Of a stretch of 64,000 bases of DNA, positions 35,491 through 44,623 are shown piece by piece. How positions within the stretch are numbered: position 1 is the first letter of the stretch; each line of letters begins with the position of its first letter. The translations under genes and the position numbers were made by a program. Source of the stretch: Candidatus Schekmanbacteria bacterium (GTDB lineage Bacteria; CSSED10-310; JACPHN01); the NCBI GenBank assembly GCA_016188575.1, contig JACPHN010000010.1, positions 15,690 to 79,689 of the forward strand, given 5' to 3'. The notes under the pieces are model-generated. The model searched no databases. It saw only the letters and a list, made by a program, of their open reading frames with translations, and had not been told where the DNA came from.

Positions 35491-36253
35491 CTACATGTCT
35501 TCGGCGGAGTACCTCGACTATCTCGTCGCCAACTGTGGGGTCCGCGGAATTGACGACAAGCGCCCTGTCGAGGTTTGCAAGCGCCCCGACGTCGATATCG
35601 TCCTGCAGTACTGCGCGTGGCTCGAGCTGCAACCGGAAGACAAGGTGCTCGAGGTCGGATGTGGCATCGGTCGCATCCTCAAGGAGCTGCACGAGAGCTT
35701 CCGGGTGCGCCCCTATGGTACCGACAAGTTCCCCGCGGCCGTTGCGGCCGCCCGGGAGCGCGTAGGGGAGATTTGCGCGGAGATCGCGTGCGCTCCGGTG
35801 GAAGCACTGCCTTTTTCAGATCGCTCGTTTGACAAGATCCTGTGCTGGGGAGTTTTCGACTTGACCGATCAGGCGCGCGCCTTGCAAGAGATGGCGCGAG
35901 TGCTGATGCCCGGTGGCAAGCTCTTGCTCACTGGGAAGAACGATACGTTCGCCCTCGATGACCAGGAAGCCCGCATCGCCGAGGAGGCATCGGTGCGCAA
36001 GGGCATTCCCAACCACTACACCGACTTCGCCGCGCTGCTTGCCTGGAGCACCACGCTCGGGCTGCGGTGCGAGCGCGCGCGCTACTTCCACAGGCGGGGC
36101 GACTTCATGCAGGGAATCGGCGCGGAGGAGCGGCCGGCACGCTTCTACGAGTACGCAGTGCTGCTGCAGCGCCTACCGGCCGCCAGTCCGACGGTGACGG
36201 CGCTGCCGGTGATCGGGCGACTGCGCAGTCGGGGAGATGACGATCTTCGTTGA
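35483..36253 (+). CDS. Class I SAM-dependent methyltransferase
   Basis: A 256-residue protein (ATG 35483). KVLEVGCGIGRILKEL (54-69) is motif I; YGTDKFPAAVAAAR follows; FDKILCWGVFDLTDQARALQEMARVLMPGGKLLLTGKND covers motifs IV-VI. The layout is that of Methyltransf_11 enzymes. The N-terminal 40 residues (SSAEYLDYLVANCGVRGIDDKRPVEVCKRPD) precede the fold and may form a substrate lid. Substrate likely a sugar of the island. It is the last GC-rich gene before the low-GC start of the next one, 18 bp away. Confidence 0.82.
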   Translation: MSDYMSSAEYLDYLVANCGVRGIDDKRPVEVCKRPDVDIVLQYCAWLELQPEDKVLEVGCGIGRILKELHESFRVRPYGTDKFPAAVAAARERVGEICAEIACAPVEALPFSDRSFDKILCWGVFDLTDQARALQEMARVLMPGGKLLLTGKNDTFALDDQEARIAEEASVRKGIPNHYTDFAALLAWSTTLGLRCERARYFHRRGDFMQGIGAEERPARFYEYAVLLQRLPAASPTVTALPVIGRLRSRGDDDLR

Positions 36254-36271
36254 GCGGCGCGAAGGGTCCTC

Positions 36272-37801
36272 GTGAATAGAACGGTGCTCGGGAAGCGAGT
36301 GTCGAAAGACACGCAATCGGTTATCTTGTACACAATGATGTACGATAACTATCCCTACTATTACAAACGCTTTCTATTTTACAAATTGGCATGTAATACT
36401 GAAATAAACAACGCGATTATTATTTACGATTCAAAGCTGGATTGGATTCCGGAAAAGAAGACGCTGGCAGGATGGGCAGATCGCGTTGAGATCCTGGACT
36501 ACCACGAGCTTGTGCGAGCGCGGATAGATTTCTCGAAAGATCATTTTCTCGACGATTCTATATATTTTCTCCGCAACAGGCTGAAGGAGTGTTTGCCCAG
36601 AATCGACTTCATATATGCTGTATGGTTTCACCTGAGTCCATTCGATAAGATGATTCTGGAATGTTTGTATGATATAAATCCAGATTCCGTTGTCATTCAG
36701 CTAGAAGACGGATTGCATGATTACATGTACTATCTTCACGGCGACCTTTTCCCCGAGCCGGACATATACAAAGAGTCACATTTTGTCAACACCGAATATC
36801 GCAAGTACTTCTCAAAGTCACTCCCGCCATTTGACAAACGTCGTTTCTATTACGCGCTCACGTTGCCGTCGCTCATCACACGCGAGGAGTCCCAGCAAAT
36901 ACCGATCTTGGAAGTATGCGACGTGGAGCGCGCACGTGACGGCGAACCGCTTCGAGACGCCGTGATCATCGTCCCGCAGACGCGGCAGGAGCTGCTCTGG
37001 CTCGCCGAGCTCGCGGCGGGTCCCGAGCTAGACCGCTATCCACGACGGATGGTGTCACTCAACTGCTTGGGCTTTCGGTACCGCGAAATCCAGGTGCTGC
37101 CAATCGCCCACCTCATGAGGTCGGCGCGCCACATCGGAGTGGCGCCAGCCAATGACCGCGCTCACCGGCTGCTCGACCTTGTGCGCGAGGTCGACGCGTC
37201 TCTGTTGTCGCGGATAGCAGTGTATGATCGGGACCCCACCAAGGCGTTCGTGCAGAAGCTGCACCCGTATGAGGAAGTGCAGGCGGCGCAGCACGAGCTG
37301 TTCCTGGTCAGCTCACCGCTGTTCGGGGCCGAGATCGCCGCCGACCTCCGCGCGAGAGGCGTGGGCGATGACATCCTCTATCACGTTGAAGATGAGGATT
37401 TGACCTATCTTGGCGCGCTGGCGCGACTCCCCCGGACGGTATCCGGCAGCGCCCGCGCGGCACGAACGGCGTTGGCGTTCGTGGGAGAGCACGTTGCCCA
37501 CGAGTTTTTCAACGACCCATTGCTGGTCGATCAGGGCTACACGTTCTTCAACTCGCTCGTGCCCATGGAGTTTCTCCCGCTGGAGTCCTGCTGTTTGCTG
37601 TCGGGCCATTCGAGTGTGCTGTTCCGCAAGCGCTGGTCGCGGCACGGCGTTGAGGCCATCGCGGTCGTCCCGACGGACGGCTGCGATGTCGCCCACTGGA
37701 AAACTCCGTATCGTTACAGTCAGGCGCAGGTCGATGCCATCGCGGATGTCATGGGCCGCACCGGCGTGCGTCTGGTCAGGCGCCCCTATCGGACGGGCTG
37801 A
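36272..37801 (+). CDS. Putative transferase, mosaic composition, with APANDR Rossmann-like domain
   Basis: A 509-residue protein from GTG 36272. Residues 1-210 are encoded by markedly AT-rich DNA, the rest by GC-rich DNA, so the gene looks recombinant. The N-part contains VIQLEDGLHDYMYYL (141-155), recalling the E-D-G-x-x-x-Y motif of GT52/polysialyltransferase-like enzymes. A second start of fold is at VIIVPQTRQELL (231-242). Residues 288-373 (HIGVAPANDRAHRLLDLV ... ARGVGDDILYHV) match the N-terminal domain of the glycosyltransferase at 48659. The C-part has LVPMEFLPLESCCLLSGHSSVLF, similar to the Ser-rich nucleotide-binding end of sialyltransferase-like folds. A sialyltransferase-like activity on nonulosonic acids is possible but unproven. 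Followed by a 42-bp gap. Confidence 0.6.
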   Translation: MNRTVLGKRVSKDTQSVILYTMMYDNYPYYYKRFLFYKLACNTEINNAIIIYDSKLDWIPEKKTLAGWADRVEILDYHELVRARIDFSKDHFLDDSIYFLRNRLKECLPRIDFIYAVWFHLSPFDKMILECLYDINPDSVVIQLEDGLHDYMYYLHGDLFPEPDIYKESHFVNTEYRKYFSKSLPPFDKRRFYYALTLPSLITREESQQIPILEVCDVERARDGEPLRDAVIIVPQTRQELLWLAELAAGPELDRYPRRMVSLNCLGFRYREIQVLPIAHLMRSARHIGVAPANDRAHRLLDLVREVDASLLSRIAVYDRDPTKAFVQKLHPYEEVQAAQHELFLVSSPLFGAEIAADLRARGVGDDILYHVEDEDLTYLGALARLPRTVSGSARAARTALAFVGEHVAHEFFNDPLLVDQGYTFFNSLVPMEFLPLESCCLLSGHSSVLFRKRWSRHGVEAIAVVPTDGCDVAHWKTPYRYSQAQVDAIADVMGRTGVRLVRRPYRTG

Positions 37802-37843
37802 TGCCGGCCGGCGCGGCGACGCCACCATCGAAACGAGGTTAGC

Positions 37844-39058
37844 ATGACAGGCCGTGTTTTCGTCTGCCCCGTAATCAACGCTCTCGGTCCCGCGCGCGAT
37901 CCCCGTCACCCTGACCTGCTCGCCACCTGGCCGGACGTCGACCGCGGTCTCGCCCGCTATTTCGAGCGCTCCTTTCGCGATGAGCTCCGGGATTCTGTCG
38001 GGCGGCCGGTGCAGCTTTCGTGGTTTCCGGTGAGCTGGTCAGGCTTCTCGTCAAATCCCGTGAATCGCGATTTCGGGTGGTTTACCGTGTATGACCACCT
38101 GGTCGAGACCTGGGGGGAGGCCATGGCCAGGGCGGGCGACGGCATCTACTGGATGTACAACCACCCCGATCGATCGGGCGTCGGCAATGTCTGGGGGCTC
38201 GACTGGTTTCACAACTGCCACTACCTCAACGTCCTGAACCGGCTGCTTCTGGAGCGCGCCTATTTCCCTGGAGCGGTGCAGATCCCCACCGCAAACTCGG
38301 ATTCCACGAATTTCACCGAGGCGTTCTTCCCCTTCGAGCTCAGCAACCGCAACGCGAAGCACATCAACTGGAATCGCATCGAGGCGGATGGGCGGCGCCT
38401 GTCGGAGGTGCTCCAGTGGGCGTCGGCGCCCGACGACTGGCAGCCGTACAGGCCGAGTCACGAGGACCACCAGCGGCCGGGTCGCATGAACCACTGGATG
38501 TTTCGGATCGTTGACCTCAGAACGGACGATATTGCGATACCGGGGCGCGAGTGGGAGCGCGCTTTCGCCCAGGCCGCAGCGGGCGCCGACGTGGTCGTGG
38601 CCGCGTACGAGCACGACTTTCGCGACCGCGCGCACGTCGTCCAGGAGGTCATGCTGAAACCCATCGCACAGGCGGCGCAGCGTTTCCCCGAGGTGCGGAT
38701 CGTCAACGCGACTTTTCAGGAGGCGGCCCTCGCGATCACGGGGGGAGATGCGCGCCGGCCTGGATTCTCGCTTGAGCGGCGCCAGGGTTACGATCTGATC
38801 CGCGCGGACACGCCGCTGTTCGGCGTCAGCCCCTACGTGGCGATCCGCGACGACGCCACTGGCGTCATCCGGCAGGACTTCCCCGTCCCCTGTGGAAAGC
38901 AGGCCTGGGCGCTGCCTGCGGACGCGCTACCGGAGCGAGGTCTCGCCGGCATTGCGGGGTTCGCGGCTGGCGGACGGCAGGGGGTGGCCCGCTTTCTGAT
39001 CGAGAGCGGGAGCGAACCGGTCACCGCACCGTGCCCGGCGCAGGTGATTCCGCTCTGA
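37844..39058 (+). CDS. Hypothetical protein with aromatic-rich, possible sugar-binding fold
   Basis: A 404-residue protein with a good ribosome site (ACGAGGTTAGC before ATG). It begins FVCPVINALGPARDPRHPDLLATW and contains many Trp, Tyr, His, Asp pairs: LSWFPVSWSG, WTVYDHLVETWG-like YDHLVETW, GDGIYWMYNHPDRSG, GLDWFHNCHYLN, ADVVVAAYEHDF. The D-x-x-H and H-x-H type clusters and an (H/Y)EHDF late motif recall polysaccharide deacetylase or TIM-barrel glycoside hydrolase folds. I do not recognise a family. No signal peptide is visible, so it acts in the cytoplasm or needs another exporter. Last gene of the plus-strand operon, followed by an IS relic. Confidence 0.6.
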   Translation: MTGRVFVCPVINALGPARDPRHPDLLATWPDVDRGLARYFERSFRDELRDSVGRPVQLSWFPVSWSGFSSNPVNRDFGWFTVYDHLVETWGEAMARAGDGIYWMYNHPDRSGVGNVWGLDWFHNCHYLNVLNRLLLERAYFPGAVQIPTANSDSTNFTEAFFPFELSNRNAKHINWNRIEADGRRLSEVLQWASAPDDWQPYRPSHEDHQRPGRMNHWMFRIVDLRTDDIAIPGREWERAFAQAAAGADVVVAAYEHDFRDRAHVVQEVMLKPIAQAAQRFPEVRIVNATFQEAALAITGGDARRPGFSLERRQGYDLIRADTPLFGVSPYVAIRDDATGVIRQDFPVPCGKQAWALPADALPERGLAGIAGFAAGGRQGVARFLIESGSEPVTAPCPAQVIPL

Positions 39059-39068
39059 GGCAATGGTG

Positions 39069-39396
39069 ACAGCCGAGCGGGTGGGGTTTTCGTGGAGGAA
39101 GAAGGTGTAGGATTCTCTGAGCTCATCCGAAATGCGCCAGCCATCATTTTGTGTGACCATGCCCATGAAGAACCTCCCGAGCCACGGTGTGCCGCCAGCC
39201 ACGGCAGGTGCAACATCCCTCGCATGTCTTTCGCCCTCCCCGAGGCGGATAGGTAGCCGGGTGCCCACTTCATCTGTGAGCTGCCGACGGCGGCGAGTTT
39301 GCCGTGGACATCGCCGTAGCCATAGCCCTCGCCCTGAGCGTACCGCGCAACCAGCGGCGGCCGGGAACATCGCTCAACGCCCACTGGGATAGGCTC
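39069..39396 (-). pseudogene. IS5-like element relic: left end and transposase N-terminal fragment
   Basis: The outer end GCCCACTGGGATAGGCTC at 39379-39396 is an imperfect copy (17/18) of the terminal repeat of the element at 43785-44182, and the next 14 bases inward are identical. Reading leftward on the minus strand, MVTQNDGWRISDELRE (from 39160) resembles the start of IS5-family transposases (GWRI-x-D-x-L-W-E). The frame breaks soon after and no right end is seen, so only a truncated 5' part remains. It fills the gap between the hypothetical gene ending at 39058 and the hybrid kinase gene. Confidence 0.6.
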
Positions 39397-39469
39397 TTGG
39401 ACAGCAGGAGAGCCCGAATGAGCCCGGGGGCGATCCGTGAGAGACCGCTTCGTCTCTCTGTCCTGACGT

Positions 39470-42400
39470 TCAACCACCTGGGCCAGCGTCCCTGGCATCG
39501 ACCCCGGCAATCAACGAGGTCAGCCTGTCGATATCGGGCGGTTTGAGCAGGTGCTCGTCAAATCCCGCCTCCTGCAATTGGTCCGCGTCTTTCTGGTACC
39601 CCGTCATGGCGATGATGCGCATCTGCGTGCCATGCTCTTCTCGAAGCTTTCGGGCCACCGCGTAACCGTCCATTCCAGGAAGCCCCAGGTCGAGAAGCAC
39701 GACATCCGGGTGGAATCCCCGTGCCGCCTCCAGTGCTGAAGGCCCATCGTGCGCCGCTCGGACGTCGTGCCCCCGCATCGTCAGGAGATCCACGAGAGTC
39801 GTAGCAGCGTCCTCCTCATCATCCACGATCAGGACTTCGTGAGGTACAACCGGTTGCTGACCGGCCTGCCTGCCGCGGAGAAGCGCGAGACGTCCAGTGC
39901 GCAGTCGTGGCAGGGTCACCACAAACTCGCTGCCGGACCCTAATCCGGCGCTGAAGGCCACGACGTGCCCCCGGTGCATCTCCACCAGGCTGCGCACGAG
40001 TGCCAATCCGAGCCCCAGCCCACCCTTGGCGCGATCGGGGAACCGGGGGGCCTGCGTGAACAGCTCGAACGCGTGCGCGAGGACCTCAGGCTCCATCCCG
40101 ATGCCATTGTCTCGGATCGAGAGCTTGACTGTGTCCTCCGTGGCCTTGACCGTTAGCCAGATCCGGCCGCCGTTGTCGGTATACTTCACCGCATTGGCCA
40201 GCAAGTTCTCCACGACCTGCGCCAGTCGCCCCGCGTCTCCCAGGACGAGCACCGTCCCCTCCGGTGGCAGAGATGTCGTGAGCTCGTGCCGGGCGATATC
40301 GATCATTGGTGTGACCGTCTCGATCCCCGACCTGACTGCCTCCACCAAGTCGACCGATTCCCGCACGATCTCGAGCTTGCCCGAGATGACGCGCCCCACA
40401 TCCAGGATCTGGTCGAGCAGCGTGGTCATGCGCTGGATCTGCCGCTCCATCATGGCGCTCACCTGCTCGACGCGCGGTGGGATTCCGTCGGTCCCGCTGA
40501 TAATAGCGATGCCGTTTGCCACCGCGCTCAACGGATTGCGTAGCTCGTGGCCAAGCATGGCGAGGAACTCGTCTTTCCGGCGGTGGTCCCGCTCGAGCTC
40601 ATCGGAGCGCTTCTCGGCTGCCATCTCTGCCAGCCGAAGATCCGTGATGTCCTCGATCGCCACCAAGATGAGGTCGGCCTGACCAACTCGCTTCATCATG
40701 TGCCCGTTGATTCTCATGGCGCGCCAGCCAATGCTCTCGAACGCATGTTCCACGTCATAGCCGCGAAGGTCTCGCTCCCTCGGAAGAATCTCCTCCAGCA
40801 GCCTCCGGAGTCTGGGAATGTCCCACTGGCCGTTCCCCAGCTCAAAGACCAATCGTCCCTCTGTCTCCTCCGCGCTCGTCTGAAAGGTCTCATGGTACGC
40901 TTTGCTCGCCGAGACCACCTTGAGCGTGGTATCGAGGACGAGAAGGGGCATCCGGGAAGCGTGGATGATGGACTCGGCATAAAGCCGCGCCTCCTCGCTC
41001 TCGATCGCCGCCCGCTTCTGTGCGCTGACCTCGTGGTAGGTGACGCAAACGCCGTCGATCCGCTCATTTTCGGTGCGATAGGGAAGCACTCTTCTGAAAA
41101 ACCACCGGCCGCCGTCGGCCGTCACCTCGGCCTCGACCGGCACGAGCTTCTCTAGCACGCGTCCAATATCGGCGAGCAGGTGTTCATCCTGCACCTGTAG
41201 CTTGACGTGATCCAGCGACCGCCCAACGTCCGACGGAACGACGCGCATGATCTCGCTGCACGCGGGGGTGTAGCGCCTGATCCGGAGCTCACGGTCCAGG
41301 AAGAAGGTCGGGACGGCCGCGCTCACCAGGAGGTTTTTCAGATCCGAGGCCAGGGAATGAAGCTCTGCATTCCTGTCCTCGAGCTGACGATTGGTCGTCA
41401 TCAGCTCCTCGTTGAGCGACTGCATCTCCTCTTTGGAGGTCTCGAGCTCTTCGTTGCTTGACTGGATCTCCTCATTGAGGGAGAGAAGCTCCTCGTGGCT
41501 GGCCTGATGCTCCTCGTTCACCGTCTGGAGCTGCTCCATCAGTCTTCGCAGCTCGAGACGGGTGTTCTTGAGCTCCACCTCGAGCTGACGCGTCAGTGGC
41601 ACGTCGGCCACTCCGCCCTCAACAAGACTGGCGGCAGCCTCCGGCGGTCGCGGGAGGTCGCGAAAGGCCACGATGAACAGTCCCTCTGCTTCTGCCACGG
41701 AGGTCAGGGGCTCGATCGTCACCTCAACGTCGACCGTCCCCGATTCACGTTCCATGCTCATGCCAGTGATCGTCACCATCCGCTTCTGCTCGATGGCCTC
41801 GATGAGCCCGCCTCTCAGCTGCGCGTAGAGCCCGGGTCGCGCCCAGGAGAACAGGTCCATCCGGACTTGACCCGGAGGCTGAACCAGGTACTCCCCTGTC
41901 GGCCCGAAGAAGTAAAGAATGTCGAAGCTCCGATCGATGGCGACGCAGGCCGAAGTGTGGCGCTGAAGCACGAACTGCTCGAGGATTCGTGTGGCCTTCT
42001 GTCTTTTCAGTGGTCCAGCCGGCCCAAAAGGAACCCCATATGCCGGCGCCCTGGCTGTCTGCCAGGGCTGAACCCGGTTGCGGTCCATTCGGACAGGCCC
42101 CAGCGGCCGGTACATGCGGTGCTTGCTCGAGCTCACATCGAAAAGCTCTGGGCGCCCGCCGATCGTCTCGGTGCTGCCGAGCCACAAAGTGCCTTTGGCG
42201 CGAAGCGAGTAATGGAACATCTCGAGCAGCTTTTCCTGCGCATGAGGCTGCAGATAGATGAGCACGTTCCGGCAGCTCACCAGATCGAGGCTGGAGAAAG
42301 GCGGATCGGACAGCAGATTGTGGGCAGCAAAGGTGACAACGTCGCGTACAGCCTGGTCCATCTGGAATGTATCGCCCACCCGACGAAAGAACCGGCGAAG

Positions 42401-43519
42401 CCGCTCTTCGGAGAAGGAGCCTTGAATGTCAGCGGGAAAGAGCCCCTGCCTTGCAAACGCCAAAGCCTCGTGGCTCAAGTCGGAGGCAAACACTTGCAGC
42501 CGGAGATGGCTTCCCTTGCGCGCGATCTGCTCGAGGAAGACCATGGCCAGGCTGTAGGCTTCCTCGCCCGTCGCGCAGCCCGCCGACCAGACCCGAACTG
42601 ACGTATCTTGTTCATGGCTCTCGAGCAGCTCCGGCACGACCTGTTCTTGCAGGTGTCGCCAGGCCCCGGGATCGCGAAAGAACGACGTCACACCGATGAG
42701 GACGTCGCGATAGAGCGCCTCGATCTCCTGCGGCTGCGTGCGCAGGAGCTCGAGGTAGTCATGCCAGCCGGAGATCCGGTGGATGCCCATCCGCCGCTCC
42801 GTTCGGCGCTGCAGCGTGCCCATCTTATAGTTGCGAAAGTTGATGCCATACTGTCTGCCGAGCAGCGCCAGCACGGCGTCGAGCCCGTCACCCGGTTCTC
42901 CGAGCACCTGCCTCCCGGCCTCGTAGGAAGCTGGGCGACTGCGCGGGACTGTCGCGTACTCGAGGAGAATCAGGCCCATCTCTTCGGGAGGCACAACCGC
43001 GTCCGCAACGCCTGTGTCGATGGCGCGGCGTGGCATCGCGTCGAACTCGGCGGTCTCGGGCTCCTGGACGAGGCACAGTCCGCCCGCCGCCCGGATCTCC
43101 CTCAGGCCGGCGGACCCGTCATCACCGGTTCCAGAGAGAATGATACCGACGGCGCGCTCCGCATAACTCGCCGCTACGGACGACAGAAACGCGTCAATGG
43201 GCCTGGCCCGGAAATGTGGCTGGTCAGGCGTGCCGACCTCAAGTGATCCGTCACGTACGCGGAGTGAAGTGGCAGGCGCAATGACGTATACGTGGTTGGG
43301 CTCGAGGCGCTCGTTGCCTTCGACTTGCGTGATCTCCAGGTTCGTTGCCGACTGCAGGATACTTGCGACATGGCTTTCATGCGCAGGAGCGAGGTGCTGG
43401 ACGATGACATACGCAATCCCGGCGTCAGCAGGCGCGTGCTCGAGGAGCATCCTACAGGCAGTGATGCCGCCGGCAGAAGCCCCGATGCTGACCACCAGGG
43501 AAGGCAAATGTTGCACCAA
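39470..43519 (-). CDS. CheB-CheR-PAS-histidine kinase-receiver hybrid
   Basis: A 1349-residue protein. CheB methylesterase: SIGASAGG with Ser15, QHLAPAHESH with His42, SGTGDDG with Asp133. CheR methyltransferase about 215-480 (GVTSFFRDPGAWRHL, VWSAGCATGEEAYSLAM). A long coiled coil about 635-735 (NEE-x-Q-S-x-NEELE-type heptads) is followed by PAS domains, HisKA with LGHELRNPLSAV near 990, an HATPase_c (DNGIGM, GLGLGLALVRSL) and a C-terminal receiver (1225-1345) with VVLLDLGLPGMDG. It should sense a cytoplasmic signal and phosphorylate its own receiver while retaining methylation/demethylation modules. Start is TTG 43519 or GTG 43516, with AAGGGGGG upstream. Flanked on both sides by IS5-like relics. 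No separate response regulator with DNA-binding is adjacent. Confidence 0.92.
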   Translation of the reverse strand: MVQHLPSLVVSIGASAGGITACRMLLEHAPADAGIAYVIVQHLAPAHESHVASILQSATNLEITQVEGNERLEPNHVYVIAPATSLRVRDGSLEVGTPDQPHFRARPIDAFLSSVAASYAERAVGIILSGTGDDGSAGLREIRAAGGLCLVQEPETAEFDAMPRRAIDTGVADAVVPPEEMGLILLEYATVPRSRPASYEAGRQVLGEPGDGLDAVLALLGRQYGINFRNYKMGTLQRRTERRMGIHRISGWHDYLELLRTQPQEIEALYRDVLIGVTSFFRDPGAWRHLQEQVVPELLESHEQDTSVRVWSAGCATGEEAYSLAMVFLEQIARKGSHLRLQVFASDLSHEALAFARQGLFPADIQGSFSEERLRRFFRRVGDTFQMDQAVRDVVTFAAHNLLSDPPFSSLDLVSCRNVLIYLQPHAQEKLLEMFHYSLRAKGTLWLGSTETIGGRPELFDVSSSKHRMYRPLGPVRMDRNRVQPWQTARAPAYGVPFGPAGPLKRQKATRILEQFVLQRHTSACVAIDRSFDILYFFGPTGEYLVQPPGQVRMDLFSWARPGLYAQLRGGLIEAIEQKRMVTITGMSMERESGTVDVEVTIEPLTSVAEAEGLFIVAFRDLPRPPEAAASLVEGGVADVPLTRQLEVELKNTRLELRRLMEQLQTVNEEHQASHEELLSLNEEIQSSNEELETSKEEMQSLNEELMTTNRQLEDRNAELHSLASDLKNLLVSAAVPTFFLDRELRIRRYTPACSEIMRVVPSDVGRSLDHVKLQVQDEHLLADIGRVLEKLVPVEAEVTADGGRWFFRRVLPYRTENERIDGVCVTYHEVSAQKRAAIESEEARLYAESIIHASRMPLLVLDTTLKVVSASKAYHETFQTSAEETEGRLVFELGNGQWDIPRLRRLLEEILPRERDLRGYDVEHAFESIGWRAMRINGHMMKRVGQADLILVAIEDITDLRLAEMAAEKRSDELERDHRRKDEFLAMLGHELRNPLSAVANGIAIISGTDGIPPRVEQVSAMMERQIQRMTTLLDQILDVGRVISGKLEIVRESVDLVEAVRSGIETVTPMIDIARHELTTSLPPEGTVLVLGDAGRLAQVVENLLANAVKYTDNGGRIWLTVKATEDTVKLSIRDNGIGMEPEVLAHAFELFTQAPRFPDRAKGGLGLGLALVRSLVEMHRGHVVAFSAGLGSGSEFVVTLPRLRTGRLALLRGRQAGQQPVVPHEVLIVDDEEDAATTLVDLLTMRGHDVRAAHDGPSALEAARGFHPDVVLLDLGLPGMDGYAVARKLREEHGTQMRIIAMTGYQKDADQLQEAGFDEHLLKPPDIDRLTSLIAGVDARDAGPGG

Positions 43520-43784
43520 GCCTGGGCCCCCTTCTGACCTACCGGTCTGTCTGACATGGGAGCATCTTATCCCAACTGCATCGATTCACGGGATCTGCCG
43601 AAGTTGCCTCCAGACTCATCACCTACGTGTTGCGCACCATGTTCCCTGGGGCAAATGGGGCACACCTGCGCGGAGGACACGGCGAACGGTGAGCAGCGAA
43701 GGATCGTACATGCTCTGGCAGATCATGTCAATTGCCAGGTCGGAGCTTCCTCTGATATCCCGAGACCTGGTCGATAACGAGTAA
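43520..43784. other. Upstream region of the hybrid kinase gene
   Basis: 265 bp between the kinase start and the IS5-like remnant. It is less GC-rich than the coding DNA and must contain the kinase promoter on the minus strand. No clear promoter boxes or repeats were identified. Confidence 0.35.
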
Positions 43785-44182
43785 GAGCCTATCCCAGTAG
43801 GCCCGTAGCTCGCCAGGGAATAAGGCCAGCGTGAAATGCAGTTGGGCTAGATAGTTCCGAGGTTTTTGTCCCAACGTACCAAGCTCGCCCGAAAGCGGTT
43901 CATCCCACTGTGCAACCGCTCCGCGACCCACCGCCGTGCCTTGCACCCCCTCAGTCTTGATGGCCGGCCAGGAACCTCGGAGCTCTTGATGAGGAAAGGT
44001 ACACCGAAGGCAAGCCGATGCTGTACAGACTCGTTTGCTGGTGAAGATGAGCGCACCATGAGGTCGAGCCAGCGGACCCCCACACGGCCACGCCGAGGGC
44101 CAGGGCGAAGGCGACGGCCAGGGCTACGAGGGGAGCTCCGGAGCGGACAGGAACATCGCTCAACGCCTACTGGGATAGGCTC
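43785..44182 (-). mobile_element. Internally deleted IS5-like element with perfect terminal inverted repeats
   Basis: GAGCCTATCCCAGTAGGC at 43785-43802 is exactly inverted at 44165-44182 (18 of 18). Between them 398 bp remain. On the minus strand the region encodes the C-terminal end of an IS5-family transposase (RRWVAERLHSGMNRFRASLVRWDKN), followed in another frame by NYLAQLHFTLALF, so the ending is frameshifted and most of the transposase is deleted. With intact ends but no full transposase it is a MITE-like derivative, movable only in trans. The expected short target duplication is not clear. Confidence 0.75.
43803..43960 (-). pseudogene. Frameshifted C-terminal fragment of IS5-family transposase
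   Basis: The W-V-x-E-R-x-H-S-x-M-N-R-F-R block near 43930-43870 is the conserved third catalytic region of IS5 transposases (with the Glu of DDE). A shift of frame around 43855 separates it from the following Y-L-A-x-L-H-x-x-x-A-L motif. The upstream two catalytic Asp regions are missing. Confidence 0.6.
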
Positions 44183-44623
44183 GTAGCCGCGGGCGCCGCC
44201 AGCACCGCTGGCCAGCCCCAATACTAGCGACCTGCGAACGCGGTGGGTATCCAGAATACGCGGAGTCGCGGTAATTCCATCTCACACCTCCTGTGCGGCC
44301 ACCGGACCGGAGCATCTCGCGGGCTCGGCGCCGGCGGCGACCACGTCAAGCCCGCGCGGCTGAATGCGCGGGCCGCCGCTCCCTTTGACGCGACGCCAAG
44401 GGAAGTTGGACTCGTCAGACAATGCTGTGTCTTCATTGCAATCTCTGTGCCTGGGTGCCATGACGGTGGGGTGCCTCCGTGGCCATTCCCCGCAGCACGC
44501 GCAGGCGTGGCGCCAGGGAATTCAGGTTCCACCGGTGGAAGGAGAATTCGCTACCGTTGCAACGGGACCGCCATTCAGGGGCTTCGCCCGTGCTCTCATG
44601 CCTGGCCCGCCGCGAAGCCGGAG
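44183..44623. other. Gene-free stretch downstream of the NHL gene
   Basis: 441 bp without a convincing gene. It lies just outside the deleted IS5-like element. Several short frames are open on both strands but none has a start context or a recognisable product. The only structure noted is the palindrome at 44518-44549. Confidence 0.4.
44518..44549. repeat. 32-bp near-perfect palindrome
   Basis: A central perfect TTCCACCGGTGGAA (44527-44540) is flanked on each side by a 3-nt spacer and a GAATTC hexamer. It could be an operator for a dimeric regulator or the stem of a terminator for the NHL gene, though no T-run follows. Its position 75 bp beyond the NHL gene stop allows either reading. Confidence 0.5.

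Noticed and set aside
39897-42601. Several long plus-strand frames opposite the CheB-CheR-kinase gene
   Set aside because: All are shadows; the minus strand shows intact catalytic motifs in order.
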